Part shown: positions 39,611 to 49,719 of the stretch, piece after piece | How positions within the stretch are numbered: position 1 is the first letter of the stretch | Layout of the letters: every line of letters starts with the position of its first letter | Origin: Pseudonocardia sp. CNS-004 | GTDB lineage: Bacteria; Actinomycetota; Actinomycetes; Mycobacteriales; Pseudonocardiaceae | Direction: 5' to 3' | Assembly (NCBI GenBank): GCA_001942185.1 | Contig: MKJV01000071.1 | Span: 62,001 to 126,000 of the forward strand | DNA length: 64,000 nucleotides | Program-made: the position numbers and the translations under genes | The notes under the pieces: generated by a model | What the model was told of the DNA's origin: nothing | The model's database searches: none | The model's input: the letters and a program-made list of their open reading frames with translations, nothing else

Positions 39611-40229
39611 ATGTCCGCCCAGCCATCCCCGGAGCGGGACCCGCTCGCCCACACGGTGCGCGGGGTCGACCACGCCGCGTTCCCGACGTTCGACCCGCGC
39701 GCCACGATCACCTTCTACCGGGACGTGCTGGGTTTCCCGGTGGTCCACGCGACGTGCGCCCTCGGCTGGGGCTCCGGCGACCACCCGGACTTCATCCACT
39801 TCTTCTTCGACATCGGCAACGGCGACCGGCTGGCGTTCTTCTACTACTTCGGCGTGCAGCCTACCGGGACACCGCGATCCCGGAGCTGATCCACCGGGCC
39901 CGGCACCTCGCGATCCACGTCGACTCCGAGGAGCACCTGCTGGAGTACCGCGCCGGCTCGACGCCAGCGACTGGCCCTGCGAGCTGCAGGTGCGTCACGA
40001 GACGGTCGAGTCGATCTACGTCACGGACCCGAACGGCTACCTGATGGAGATCACCCGCCCGCTGCGGGCGATCACCGTCGAGGACGACATCGACGCGAAC
40101 GTCAGCGTCGACGCGCTGATGGACGTGGCGGGGGACGAGGACCCGACGCTGGAGAAGTTCTTCGCCCGCAAGGCGGCGCTGATCGCGGAGCGGTACGCGG
40201 GCGAGGCCGAGCTGGTGACGTTCGCGTGA
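39611..40229 (+). CDS. VOC family protein, possible dioxygenase (two frame breaks)
   Basis: About 206 residues. VOC modules with metal-ligand candidates His in RGVDHAAF, His in HLAIHVDS and Glu in GYLMEITRP. A C-terminal tail of ~60 residues (DEDPTLEKFFARKAAL) is extra to the minimal fold. Bases are missing near 39860 and 39960. GAGGAG precedes ATG 39611. As first structural gene of the cluster it may cleave an aromatic ring, but isomerase or lyase roles are possible. Confidence 0.7.
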
Positions 40230-40486
40230 CCACCCTGTTCGTCCTCGACGTCGAGGACTTCCGCCCGCTCGCCGAGGTCGCGAGCAAGGACCCGGACACG
40301 ACGATCCGCCGCCGCGGCCCCTACCTCGAGGTCGAGGCCCCCGGGGAGATCCGGATCGAGCGCGGCGCGACCGGGTGCCGCAACGCGGTCTGGTACAGCT
40401 CGGTCGCCGCCGTCGAGGGCGGGCGGGTGGCGCGGTGGGACAAGGTCGAGCTGGTCGTCGAGCCGACCACCGGGGACGGGCCGTGA
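40226..40486 (+). CDS. Small protein of the catabolic cluster, unknown function
   Basis: An intact frame of 86 residues. GTG 40226 shares GTGA with the preceding stop, and its stop overlaps the next gene the same way, which argues strongly that it is real. It is soluble and acidic, with RRRGPYLEVEAPGEIRIERG. I do not recognise a domain. Confidence 0.65.
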   Translation: MTTLFVLDVEDFRPLAEVASKDPDTTIRRRGPYLEVEAPGEIRIERGATGCRNAVWYSSVAAVEGGRVARWDKVELVVEPTTGDGP

Positions 40487-41743
40487 GCCCGCTCGCCGTG
40501 GACCGCCTCGGTGCGGGCCGGGACGTCGACACCGCCGCGCCCCCGCGGGCGTCACGACCAGCACCCACCAGCTCACCACCGCGGACGGCGCGAAGGTCGA
40601 GGGGGTGCTGCACGCCCTCGACGGGGCCACCACCGTGATCACGGTCATGCACCCCCGGCAGTCCCTGACCCACCACCCGATGATCCCGCTGTTCCTCCGG
40701 GCCGGCGTGTCGGTGTGGACCCAGGCACCCGCTCCCCGAACAACGACATCGCGCTCGTCCACGAGCAGGCGCTGCTCGACGCCGCGGCGGGGCACGTGTT
40801 CCTGCGCGACCTCGGGTTCGCGTCGGTGCTGACCTTCGGCCACTCCGGCGGCGGCACCCTGTCGGCGTTCTACATCGAGCAGGCCGCCCTCGAACCGGAG
40901 ACCCGGATCGACGTCACCCCGGCCGGCCGCCCGGTGCCGCTCCCCGGCACCCGGATGCCGCTCCCGGACGGGGCGATCTTCCTGGCCCCGCACCCGGGGC
41001 AGGGTCAGGTGCTGCGGCACTGCATCGACCCGTCGGTCACCGACGAGGCGGACCCGATGTCGGTGGATCCCGCACTCGACATGTACTCGGTGCGCAACGG
41101 GTTCGCCCCACCGCCCGAGCCCAGCCGGTACTCCGCGGACTTCCTGGCGGCGTACCGGGCGGCGCAGGGCGAGCGGATCGCCCGGATCGACGCGCGGGCC
41201 ACCGAGCTGGCCGCGGACGCCGCGCGGGCCAGGGCCAGGTTCCGCCGCAGCGGCGACCCCGTGGACCGCCGGGCGGCGCTCGCCCCCCGGATCCTCACGA
41301 CCTACCGGACCGACGCCGACCCGGCCTACGTGGACCCCTCGATCGACCCGAACGACCGGCACTACGGATCGCTGTTCGGCCGGCGCCCGGACCTGATCAA
41401 CTACGGGCTGGTCGGCTTCGGCAGGCTGACCACCCCGGACTCGTGGCTGTCGACCTGGTCGGCCCACCACACCAACGCCGACTTCGTGCGCTGCGCTGCG
41501 GGGGTCCACGTCCCGACGCTGTACCTCGAGTTCAGCGGCGACCAGGCGGCGCGACCGGAGGCGGGCGCACGGATGGTCGCCGCGGTCGCCGCCACCGACA
41601 CGACCCGGCACGTCGTGCGCGGGCAGCACTTCGGCCAGCCCGTCGCCGAGGGGGAGTCGACCGGGTACGTCGCCGCCTCCGCGCACGTCGACCACTGGAT
41701 CGTCGACCGATTCGGGACCGCGCCACCACACGGAGAGAGGTGA
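40483..41743 (+). CDS. Alpha/beta-hydrolase fold protein (two frame breaks)
   Basis: About 420 residues. The nucleophile elbow is FGHSGGG (~residue 123). The C-terminal GQHFGQP has the candidate His, and LYLEFSGDQA the acid. A long insert with ERIARIDARATELAA forms the lid. Bases are missing near 40550 and 40733. It could be a thioesterase or C-C bond hydrolase of the aromatic pathway. GTG 40483 overlaps the previous stop. Confidence 0.7.
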
Positions 41744-41748
41744 CCCAC

Positions 41749-42321
41749 GTGGGCTCCATCGGAGTCGTCTACGACAGTGGCTTCGGCCATACCGCCGCCC
41801 AGGCACGGGCGGTGGGCGAGGGCGCGGCATCGGTCCCCGGCACCGACGTCTGCCTGTACTTCGCCGAGGAGGTCGCCACCGACCCCCGGCAGCTCGACCA
41901 CTGCGACGCGCTGATCTTCGGCACCCCGACCTACATGGGCAGCGGCTCGGCCGTGTTCAAGACGTTCATGGAGGCCAGCTCCAAGATCTGGCTGGACCAG
42001 GGCTGGAAGGGCAAGCTCGCCGCGGGCTTCACCAACTCCAGCGGGCACTCCGGCGACAAGCTCAACACGCTCACGCAGCTCTGGCTGTTCGCCATGCAGC
42101 ACGGGATGGCCTGGATCGGCCTCGGGCTGCTGGACGGCAACGGGCGCAGCACCGGCTCCGACGCGGAGCTCAACCGGCTCGGTGCGTACGCGGGTGCGAT
42201 GGCCCAGTCCAACTCGGACCAGGGACTGGAAGGCATGCAGGACAGCGACCTGCGCACGGCGGCTGCGCTCGGTGAGCGCGTCGCGCGGCACGTGGCGCTG
42301 TGGCAGGGAGGCGGACGGTGA
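41749..42321 (+). CDS. Flavodoxin-like NAD(P)H:FMN oxidoreductase (WrbA/NAD(P)H-dependent reductase type)
   Basis: An intact frame of 190 residues. The FMN phosphate loop region YDSGFGHTAAQARAV, GTPTYMGSGS and FTNSSGHSGDK match the WrbA-type flavodoxin fold. It may supply reduced flavin to the downstream monooxygenase. GTG 41749 has GGAGAGAGG 8 nt upstream. The stop overlaps the start of the monooxygenase. Confidence 0.8.
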   Translation: MGSIGVVYDSGFGHTAAQARAVGEGAASVPGTDVCLYFAEEVATDPRQLDHCDALIFGTPTYMGSGSAVFKTFMEASSKIWLDQGWKGKLAAGFTNSSGHSGDKLNTLTQLWLFAMQHGMAWIGLGLLDGNGRSTGSDAELNRLGAYAGAMAQSNSDQGLEGMQDSDLRTAAALGERVARHVALWQGGGR

Positions 42322-43448
42322 GCATGCGGATCCTGGTGGTCGGCGGCGGCCCGGCCGGCCTGTTCTTCTCCCTGCTCGCCCGGCGGGCGGTGCCGGACGC
42401 CACGGTGCACGTCCGCGAGCAGAACCCGCCCGGGGTCACCTACGGGTGGGGCGTGGCGTTCAGCGAGAGCGCCGCGGCCGCGCTGCGCCCCGCCGCACCC
42501 GACGTCGTCGACGCCCTGACCGCGGGCATGAGCCACGAGCAGATGGTGCTGAGCCTCGACGGCACCGGCGTGGCCGTGAACGTCGGGCGCAGCCACCTCA
42601 ACGCCCGCTGGTCGCTCCTGGCCTCCCTCGAGCGGATCGCCCGCGAGGCCGGGGTGATCATCGAGCACGACCGCACCACCGACGTCACGGAGGCGGAGCT
42701 GGACGACTGGGACCTGGTCGTCGGCGCCGACGGGGTGAACAGCCGCACCCGGGAGCGCTTCGCCGAGCACCTCGGGCCCAGCGAGGAGCTGGGCACCAAC
42801 TGGCTGGCCTGGTACGGCACCCCGAAGCCCTACCCGCCGTCGATCATCCTGCGCAACAGCGAGCACGGCCTGCTGATGAGCCACGCCTCGCAGTTCTCCG
42901 CCGAGATGAGCAACTTCACCGTCGAGGTCGGCCAGGAGACGTTCGAGCGGCTCGGGTTCGCCGGCATGACCGAGGACGAGTCCCGGGCGCTCTGCGAGGA
43001 GCTCTTCGCGGAGTCCCTCGACGGGGCACCGCTGCAGAGCAACCACTCCCCGTGGTTCCGGACGAAGTTCCTCAGCTGCGCGCGCTGGACCCACCGCAAC
43101 CTCGTCCTCATCGGCGACGCGCTGCACACCGTCCACCCCTCGATCGGCTCCGGCACCCGGTTCGCCATGCGGGACGCCGTGTACCTGATCCAGGCCCTGA
43201 CCGGGTCGGCGTGGGACGTCGGGGTCGGGCTCAAGGAGTTCGAGCGGAGCCGCAAGCCGGTCGCCGACTCCTTCCAGGCCGCCGCCAAGCGCAGCATCGA
43301 CTGGTACGAGGGGCTGCCCGCCCGCACGATCACCCACCCCACGAAGTTCGCCCTCGAGTACCTCATGCGCACCGGCCGGGTCTCCTACCGGGAGTTCCGC
43401 AGGCAGAACCGCGACGTGGTGCTCGGCTACGAGCGCGACCTGCGCTGA
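42318..43448 (+). CDS. FAD-dependent monooxygenase, salicylyl-CoA 5-hydroxylase-like
   Basis: An intact frame of 376 residues. The FAD dinucleotide motif is VVGGGPAGLFFSLLARRA, the second FAD motif is LIGDALHTVHPSIGSG, and GWGVAFSES is characteristic of the salicylyl-/anthraniloyl-CoA hydroxylase branch. The length fits a single-domain enzyme without the OYE-like domain of bifunctional members. Next to an aryl-CoA/AMP ligase, it probably hydroxylates an aryl-CoA thioester. GTG 42318 overlaps the previous stop (GTGA), with GGGAGG upstream. Confidence 0.82.
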   Translation: MSMRILVVGGGPAGLFFSLLARRAVPDATVHVREQNPPGVTYGWGVAFSESAAAALRPAAPDVVDALTAGMSHEQMVLSLDGTGVAVNVGRSHLNARWSLLASLERIAREAGVIIEHDRTTDVTEAELDDWDLVVGADGVNSRTRERFAEHLGPSEELGTNWLAWYGTPKPYPPSIILRNSEHGLLMSHASQFSAEMSNFTVEVGQETFERLGFAGMTEDESRALCEELFAESLDGAPLQSNHSPWFRTKFLSCARWTHRNLVLIGDALHTVHPSIGSGTRFAMRDAVYLIQALTGSAWDVGVGLKEFERSRKPVADSFQAAAKRSIDWYEGLPARTITHPTKFALEYLMRTGRVSYREFRRQNRDVVLGYERDLR

Positions 43449-43467
43449 CCGACGAGAGAGACGTGCG

Positions 43468-45129
43468 ATGACGCTCGCTTCCGACGCCAAGATCGTCCGC
43501 TATTCCCCCGAGGCCGAGGCCCGCTACGTCCGCGAAGGCCTCTGGGAGCCCCCGACGATCGCCCAGCACCTGCACGCGATCGCGCAACGCCACCCCGACC
43601 GGGACGCCGTGGTCTGCGGACCGGACCACCTCACGTTCGCCGAGCTGGACCGCATCACGGACCTGCGCGCCGCCGGCCTCCACCGGCTCGGCCTCGAACC
43701 CGGCGGCGCGGTGCTGCTCCAGCTGCACAACACGCTGAACACCGTGGTGGCCTGGTACGCGCTGCTCAAGGCCGGTCTCGTGCCGGTATGCACGCTGCCG
43801 CTGCACCGCGGCCACGAGATCTCCGAGATCGCCCGGCAGACGAACCCGGTCGCGCACCTCGTCGCCGCCGCCGATCCCCGCTTCGACCTGGTCGCCTTCG
43901 CCGTCGCGCAGGCCGCGGGCACCGAGCGGGCCGTCCTGGTCTCCGACGGGGACGCCACCGACCCTCGCGCGGTCGCGCTCGACCGGCTCGGCGACGACAT
44001 CGATCCCGCGCAGGCCCGCAGCCTCGTCGAAGGCATCCAGGCCCGGCTCGAGCTGCAGTCGCTGGCGGTGTTCCAGCTCTCCGGGGGCACCACGGGCGTG
44101 CCCAAGGTGATCCCGTGCCTGCAGGCGCCGTACTGGCTCTACGGCGCGAGCCTGGCCCGGGCCATGGACTGGGGCCCCGGCGACCGCATCGCGTTCATGA
44201 TGCCGATCGTGCACAACGCGGGCGTGATCATCGGCCTGCAGGGCCCGCACAGCGTCGGCGCCACCCTGGTCCTCGGCACGCCCGACGCCAAGACCGCGGT
44301 CGAGCTCGTCGCGGGCGGCGGGGCGACCGACGTCCTGCTCGGCCCCTTCGCCTACGACGTCGCGCTCGACGACGGCCTCGCCGCCGCGCCGACGCTGCGA
44401 CGGGTGCTGTTCAGCGGGAAGAAGGTTCCCCGCGGCCACTTCGACGTGCTGGAGTCCCGGGGGATCTGGGCGGGCCAGATCTTCGGGATGAGCGAGGGCC
44501 TGTGCCTGACCACCCCGCTCGACCACCCCCTCGACGCCCGGGCCGACAGCGTCGGCGTGCCGATCTCGACGGCCGACGAGATCCGGCTCTACGAGCCCGG
44601 CACCGAGGACGAGGTCGCGCCCGGCGAGGTGGGGGAGCTGTGCACCCGCGGGCCCTACACACTGCTCGGCTACTACGACGCCGCCGAGCACAACCGCCGG
44701 GCCTTCACCGCCGACGGCTTCTACCGGACCGGTGACCTGATGGCCGAGCGGGTCATCGACGGCGCCCGGTGCTACACCGTCGAGGGCCGGATCAAGAACA
44801 TGATCAGCCGCGGTGGCGAGAAGATCAACACCGAGGAGGTGGAGCTGCTGCTGGCCTCCCACCCCGCCGTCGCGGAGGCGGCGCTGGTCGCGATGCCGGA
44901 TCCCCGGCTGGGCGAGCGGGCCTGCGCGTTCGTCGTGACCAGGGACGGCTCCGCGCTCGACCTCGCGGAGGTCCGCGTGCACTTCGAGGAGCGGCAGGTC
45001 GCCAAGTACAAGTGGCCGGAGCGGGTCGTGGTGCTGGCCGACATGCCACGGGTCAGCCAGGTCGGCAAGATCGACCGTCGGCGGCTGCGGGAGCTCGCCG
45101 CGGGCCTGGGCCCCGAACCGCGGGCATGA
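43468..45129 (+). CDS. EntE/SdgA-like aryl-acid AMP ligase
   Basis: An intact frame of 553 residues of the ANL superfamily. The P-loop is QLSGGTTGVPK, then YRTGD, GRIKNMISRGGEKI, and the catalytic C-terminal Lys in QVGKIDRR. Overall sequence resembles 2,3-dihydroxybenzoate- and salicylate-AMP ligases. Together with the monooxygenase it suggests salicylate to salicylyl-CoA to gentisyl-CoA, as in the Streptomyces sdg pathway. The stop overlaps the araC-type gene (ATGA). Confidence 0.85.
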   Translation: MTLASDAKIVRYSPEAEARYVREGLWEPPTIAQHLHAIAQRHPDRDAVVCGPDHLTFAELDRITDLRAAGLHRLGLEPGGAVLLQLHNTLNTVVAWYALLKAGLVPVCTLPLHRGHEISEIARQTNPVAHLVAAADPRFDLVAFAVAQAAGTERAVLVSDGDATDPRAVALDRLGDDIDPAQARSLVEGIQARLELQSLAVFQLSGGTTGVPKVIPCLQAPYWLYGASLARAMDWGPGDRIAFMMPIVHNAGVIIGLQGPHSVGATLVLGTPDAKTAVELVAGGGATDVLLGPFAYDVALDDGLAAAPTLRRVLFSGKKVPRGHFDVLESRGIWAGQIFGMSEGLCLTTPLDHPLDARADSVGVPISTADEIRLYEPGTEDEVAPGEVGELCTRGPYTLLGYYDAAEHNRRAFTADGFYRTGDLMAERVIDGARCYTVEGRIKNMISRGGEKINTEEVELLLASHPAVAEAALVAMPDPRLGERACAFVVTRDGSALDLAEVRVHFEERQVAKYKWPERVVVLADMPRVSQVGKIDRRRLRELAAGLGPEPRA

Positions 45130-46123
45130 CGGGAGTGGCGCCGGCACTGCCCCTGCGCCGGCACGCCCGGCTGCAGACCACCGCCCTCGACGAGGCGCAG
45201 GAGGCGGCGGGGCGGGTGATGTCGGCGCACCGGCTGCGGGCCACGCGGCCCCGGGAGTTCGGCTCCCGGCTGCACGCCGTCCGGATCGGCGAGTCGACGC
45301 TGCTCTCCGCGCGCTACGACGGCGCCGCTGAGGTCACCGCGCGCGTCCCGATGGACTACTACACCCTGCTGCTCGTCCTCGGCGGCGGCCTGGACGTCGA
45401 GGGGGAGGCGGGCACCGGCCGGATCGCGGTCGGGCGGGCCTGCGTGATCTCGCCGGGAGAGCGGCTGCGGCTGCGGTTCGCGCCCGGGACGGTGCAGGTC
45501 GCGGCGAAGCTGCCCCGCGCGGTCGTCGAGCGGGGCTACACCCGGATCGGCGCCGAGCCCGCCCGCGGGCTGGTCTTCGGACTGACCGTGCCGGACGACT
45601 CGGCCTGGATCGGCGTCCTGCGCCTGGCGGTGTCCACGGTGGACCGGTTCGACAGCGGGATCCTGCCCGCGGCGCCGGACTCGAGCTCGAACGAATGCTG
45701 GTCACGGCGCTGCTGCTGGCCCAGCCGCACGACCGGGCGGAGGCGATGGTGCGCGGCGGCGGGGCCCGCGGGTACCGCGCGGCGGGCGTCGCCGCGGAGG
45801 CGCTCGCGTGCGATCCCGTGGCACCGCCTCGGCCCGAGGAGCTCGCCCGGGACGCGGGGGTCTCGCTGCGCACGCTGCAGGAGGGCTTCCGGAGCCGGTT
45901 CGGCACCTCGCTCACGGCCTACCAGCGCGAGCTCCGCCTGGAACGCGCCCACCGAGCCCTGTCCGCGCCCGACGGCACGGGCACCGTGGCCGACGTGGCC
46001 CTGGCGTGCGGGTTCCTCCACCTGGGCCGGTTCGCCCGCGACTACCGGCTGCGCTACGGGATCACCCCGTCGACCACCCTGCACGCCTCGCGCGGCGCGG
46101 ACAGCGCCGCGCGACGTGGATAG
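45126..46123 (+). CDS. AraC family regulator (one frame break)
   Basis: About 332 residues. The N-terminal ligand-binding half (MDYYTLLLVLGGGLDVEG, RACVISPGERLRLRF) is AraC_binding_2-like. The C-terminal double HTH is LARDAGVSLRTLQEGFRSRF and VADVALACGFLHLGRFARDY. One base is missing near 45690. It probably activates the P450 operon that starts 62 bp downstream, where two direct repeats lie. ATG 45126 overlaps the ligase stop. Confidence 0.82.
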
Positions 46124-46163
46124 ACCCGTCCGCACGCCGAGAGCGACGCTGGATCGACCCGTC
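46117..46163 (+). promoter_or_regulatory. Paired 14-bp direct repeats, likely AraC-type sites
   Basis: TGGATAGACCCGTC (46117-46130) and TGGATCGACCCGTC (46150-46163) agree at 13 of 14 bases and are 33 bp apart, about three helical turns, just before the P450 gene. The first overlaps the AraC stop codon. Confidence 0.6.
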
Positions 46164-46185
46164 AGTGCAGACGAAGGAGTCTCCC

Positions 46186-47368
46186 GTGACCAGCACCGAT
46201 CGCGCCTCGACCACCTCGACGGCACCCTCTCCGCCGGCGAGGTCCGCCGCGCCCACGCCGCCATGCGCGAGGCCTGCCCGGTCGTCCACAGCGACCGCCA
46301 CGGCGGGTTCGGCTACCTCACCCGCTACGAGCACGTCCGCGGCGCGCTGACCGACCCGGCGTCCTTCTCCTCCGCGGACGGGGTGAAGATCCCCACCAGC
46401 GCGCTGCGCCCGCCCGTCCCGGCGTTGGAGTTCGACGATCCGGAGCACGCGCAGTGGCGCCGTGTCCTCGACGGACCGCTGACGCCGCGCGCGGTGAAGG
46501 CGCTCGAGCCGGTGATCACCGCGGTCGTCGACCTGCTGATCGACGATTTCGCCGCCGCGGGCACTGCCGACCTCGTCGACCAGCTGGCCGAACCGCTGCC
46601 CGCGATCGTGATCGGGCGGATGATCGGGCTCGACCAGGAGGAAGCCGTCCGGGCGCGGGGGATCGCCGCCGCGCTCTACGCCGCGATGGGCTCCGCCGAG
46701 TTCCCCGCGCGGTACGCCGAGTTCCACGAGACCACGCAGCGCTGGTTGGCCGATCGCCGGGAGCGTCCCCGCGAGGACCTGCTCACCGAGATGGCGAGCG
46801 GGGCCGTGCAGGGCAAGGTGATCGACGAGGCCGGGGCGACCGGTCTGCTGCTCGCCTACATCGTGGGCGGCCACCACTCCACCGGATCGGCGCTCGGCGG
46901 GTTGATCCGGCACGTCCTGACCCTGCCCGGCCTGTGGGACGAGCTGCGCGCCGACCGGCGCGGCCTGCCCCGGGTGATCGAGGAGAGCCTGCGGCTCACC
47001 ACCCCGCTGCAGCTGTTCGCTCGGACGCTGCGCTGCCCCGTGCAGGTCGGCGACCAGGAGCTTCCCGAGGGTGGCCGGGTGCTGCTCGACCTCGCCGCGG
47101 CGAACCGCGATCCGCGGGAGTTCAGCGATCCGGAGACGTTCGACCGCGGCCGCACGCGCAACCGGCACGTCGCCTTCGGTGCCGGAGCGCACGTGTGCCA
47201 GGGCCAGCACCTCGCACGGGCCGAGCTGCGGATCGCGCTCGGCAGGCTCCTCGACCGGCTCCCGGACCTTGAGCTTGCGGGCGACCCGGTCGAGAGCGGC
47301 CTGGTCGGCGGTTCCCTGATGACCCACTACGCCCTGCCCGTCTCGTTCACCCCGGAGGGCGCCCGTGA
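46186..47368 (+). CDS. Cytochrome P450 (two frame breaks)
   Basis: About 394 residues. The I-helix reads AYIVGGHHSTGSA, the K-helix EESLRL (ExxR) and the haem loop FGAGAHVCQGQHLARAE with the Cys ligand. It resembles bacterial class I P450s that act on small aromatics. Bases are missing near 46207 (just after the GTG start) and near 47360, where the stop should fall inside the GTGA start of the reductase. The missing stop creates a false open frame of 1640 codons. GAAGGAG precedes GTG 46186. Confidence 0.85.
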
Positions 47369-48315
47369 ACGACGCCGCCGAGGTCCGGGTCGTCGTCGAC
47401 CGGCGCAGCGTGCTCGCCGAGGACGTGGTGGAGTTCGCCATGCGACCGCTGGCCGGCGGGGACCTGCCCGCGTGGGAGCCCGGCGCGCACGTCGACGTCG
47501 TCACCGGGCACGGGATGGTCCGCCAGTACTCGCTGTGCGGCGATCCGGCCGACCGCACCACCTACCGCATCGCGGTGCTGCGGCAGGCGGACGGCCGGGG
47601 CGGCTCGGCCTGGCTGCACGACCGGCTGGAGGCGGGGGACGAGGTCACGCTGCGCGGGCCGCGCAACCACTTCCCGCTGGAGCCCGCGGCGAGCTACCTG
47701 TTCCTCGCAGGCGGCATCGGGATCACCCCGCTGCTGACGATGGTCCGGCAGGTGTCGTCGTCAGCAGCACCCTGGACGCTGCACTACGGCGGCCGCACCC
47801 GGGCCTCGATGGCCTACGCCGCCGAACTCGGTGCCGTCGAGGGGGACCGGGTCACCCTGGTTCCCCAGGACGAGTCCGGCCTGATCGACCTCGGCGCCGC
47901 CGTCGACGCCGCGCCGCCCGGTACCGCGGTCTACTGCTGCGGTCCGGAGCCGCTGATCGCGGCGGCCGAGGCCGTGTGCGCGTCCCGCGGGTTGTCGCTG
48001 CGCACCGAGCGGTTCAGCCCCAAGGAGATGGCCGCGGACGCCGTCGACGCCGCCTTCGTCGTGGAGCTGGCGGCCAGCGGCGGGGAGCTGGCGGTTCCCG
48101 CCGACCGGTCGATCGTCGACGTGCTGGTCGAGGCCGGCGTCGACATCCTCACCTCCTGCGAGGAGGGCACCTGCGGCACCTGCGAGACGGCCGTCCTCGC
48201 GGGCACCCCGGACCATCGCGACTCCGTCCTCACCGACGAGGAGCACGCGGCGGGCGACCGGCTGCTTCCGTGCGTCTCCCGAGCCCGCTCCGCCCGGCTC
48301 GTGCTCGACCTGTGA
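47365..48315 (+). CDS. PDR-type ferredoxin reductase (flavin, NAD and 2Fe-2S domains)
   Basis: An intact frame of 316 residues. The flavin domain has RQYSLCG, the NAD domain has FLAGGIGITPLLTM and YCCGPEPLI, and the C-terminal plant-type ferredoxin has CEEGTCGTCETAV plus a late Cys. It carries electrons from NADH to the neighbouring P450 or to the flavin monooxygenase. Phthalate-dioxygenase-reductase order (flavin-NAD-Fe/S) is clear. Confidence 0.9.
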   Translation: MNDAAEVRVVVDRRSVLAEDVVEFAMRPLAGGDLPAWEPGAHVDVVTGHGMVRQYSLCGDPADRTTYRIAVLRQADGRGGSAWLHDRLEAGDEVTLRGPRNHFPLEPAASYLFLAGGIGITPLLTMVRQVSSSAAPWTLHYGGRTRASMAYAAELGAVEGDRVTLVPQDESGLIDLGAAVDAAPPGTAVYCCGPEPLIAAAEAVCASRGLSLRTERFSPKEMAADAVDAAFVVELAASGGELAVPADRSIVDVLVEAGVDILTSCEEGTCGTCETAVLAGTPDHRDSVLTDEEHAAGDRLLPCVSRARSARLVLDL

Positions 48316-48338
48316 CACCTTCCCCCGAGAGGACGACG

Positions 48339-49691
48339 ATGTCCGACACCCGCACTCCCGGAGCCACCGCGGGGACGACCAGTCCCTGGCGCGTCGCGCT
48401 GGCCGGCCTGATCGGCACCACCATCGAGTGGTACGACTTCTTCATCTACGCGCTGGCCGCCACGCTGGTGTTCGGCCCGCAGTTCTTCCCGAGCACGTCG
48501 GACGTGGCGAGCACGCTGGCGGCCCTGTCGACGTTCGCGATCGGCTTCGTCGCCCGGCCCATCGGCGGGGCCCTGATCGGGCACTTCGGCGACCGGGTCG
48601 GCCGCAAGCGGATGTTGGTGCTCTCCCTGCTCGTGATGGGGGTCGGCACGGCGCTGATCGGCATCCTGCCGACCTACGAGACGATCGGCGTCGTCGCGCC
48701 GGTCCTGCTGGTGCTCATCCGGCTCGCCCAGGGTCTCGCCGTCGGCGGCGAGTGGGGTGGCGCCACCCTGCTGGCGCTCGAGCACGCCAGGACCCCGGCC
48801 CAGCGCACCCTGTTCAGCTCGCTGCCCCAGGTGGGGCTGCCGCTCGGCGTGGTGCTGTCCAGCATGGTCTTCCTGGTGGTGCGGCTCGGCACGGGGGAGG
48901 AGGGCTTCGTCGGCTGGGGGTGGCGGATCCCGTTCCTGGCCAGTGCCGTCCTCGTCGTCGTCGGTCTGGTGATCCGGCTGAAGCTGGACGAGAGCCCGGA
49001 GTTCGAGCGGCTCCGCGCGCAGAGCACCGTCCGCCGGGCCCCGATCGCCGACGTCCTCCGCGCCCCGAAGATCTGGGTCCCGGCCTCCGGGATCACCGTC
49101 GCCGCGTCGGTACTGGGCAACCTGCTCCTCGCGTTCGTGCTGGGCTACGCCGCACAGGCCGGGCTGCACAGTGCGTCGGCGATGCTCACCGTCACGATGG
49201 TCGCCGCGGTGCTGTGGGCGCTCGCGCTGCCGCTCGCGGCCGTGCTGGCCGGACGTCTCGGCCGCAAGCGGGTGCTCGTCGCCGGGATCGTCGCGATGGG
49301 GGTGTGGGCGGTCCCGTACTTCGCGCTGGTCCAGTCCGGATCGGGGGTCGGCCTCTACGTCGGCTCGATCGTCGCGGCACTCACCATCGCCCTGATGACC
49401 GGACCCTACGGCGCCTACCTCACCGAGGCGTTCCCCACCGAGATCCGCTACAGCGGGGCGTCGGTGGCGTACGGCATCGGCGGCCTGGTGGGCGGCGCCT
49501 TCGCCCCGATCGTCGCGACCCTGCTGGCCGCCACCTCCGGCGGCCTCATCGCCGTGGCCTGGTACGTCGTCGCCGCCGCCGTGGTCAGCCTCATCGCCAC
49601 GCTCACCCTGCGCAGCCCCTACCGGCCGGTCGCCCCCGAGCCTCGTGTGACCCCGCCCGCGGTCGCGGCGCCGGACGCGACCAGCGCGTAG
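48339..49691 (+). CDS. MFS transporter, metabolite:H+ symporter family
   Basis: An intact frame of 450 residues with ~12 transmembrane helices. GTTIEWYDFFIYALAATLVF at the start (EWYDFFIY) and the loop GHFGDRVGRKRMLV mark the MHS family, which imports organic acids such as shikimate, alpha-ketoglutarate or proline. As the last gene of the cluster it probably imports the aromatic acid. ATG 48339 follows GAGAGGA. Confidence 0.88.
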   Translation: MSDTRTPGATAGTTSPWRVALAGLIGTTIEWYDFFIYALAATLVFGPQFFPSTSDVASTLAALSTFAIGFVARPIGGALIGHFGDRVGRKRMLVLSLLVMGVGTALIGILPTYETIGVVAPVLLVLIRLAQGLAVGGEWGGATLLALEHARTPAQRTLFSSLPQVGLPLGVVLSSMVFLVVRLGTGEEGFVGWGWRIPFLASAVLVVVGLVIRLKLDESPEFERLRAQSTVRRAPIADVLRAPKIWVPASGITVAASVLGNLLLAFVLGYAAQAGLHSASAMLTVTMVAAVLWALALPLAAVLAGRLGRKRVLVAGIVAMGVWAVPYFALVQSGSGVGLYVGSIVAALTIALMTGPYGAYLTEAFPTEIRYSGASVAYGIGGLVGGAFAPIVATLLAATSGGLIAVAWYVVAAAVVSLIATLTLRSPYRPVAPEPRVTPPAVAAPDATSA

Positions 49692-49719
49692 CACCGCGCC
49701 GTCCGGCCGGGGGACCCGG

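Noticed and set aside
44769..49691. A 1640-codon frame across AraC, P450, reductase and MFS genes
   Set aside because: It switches between real and shadow frames; the reductase is in another frame and the P450 stop is lost by one missing base.
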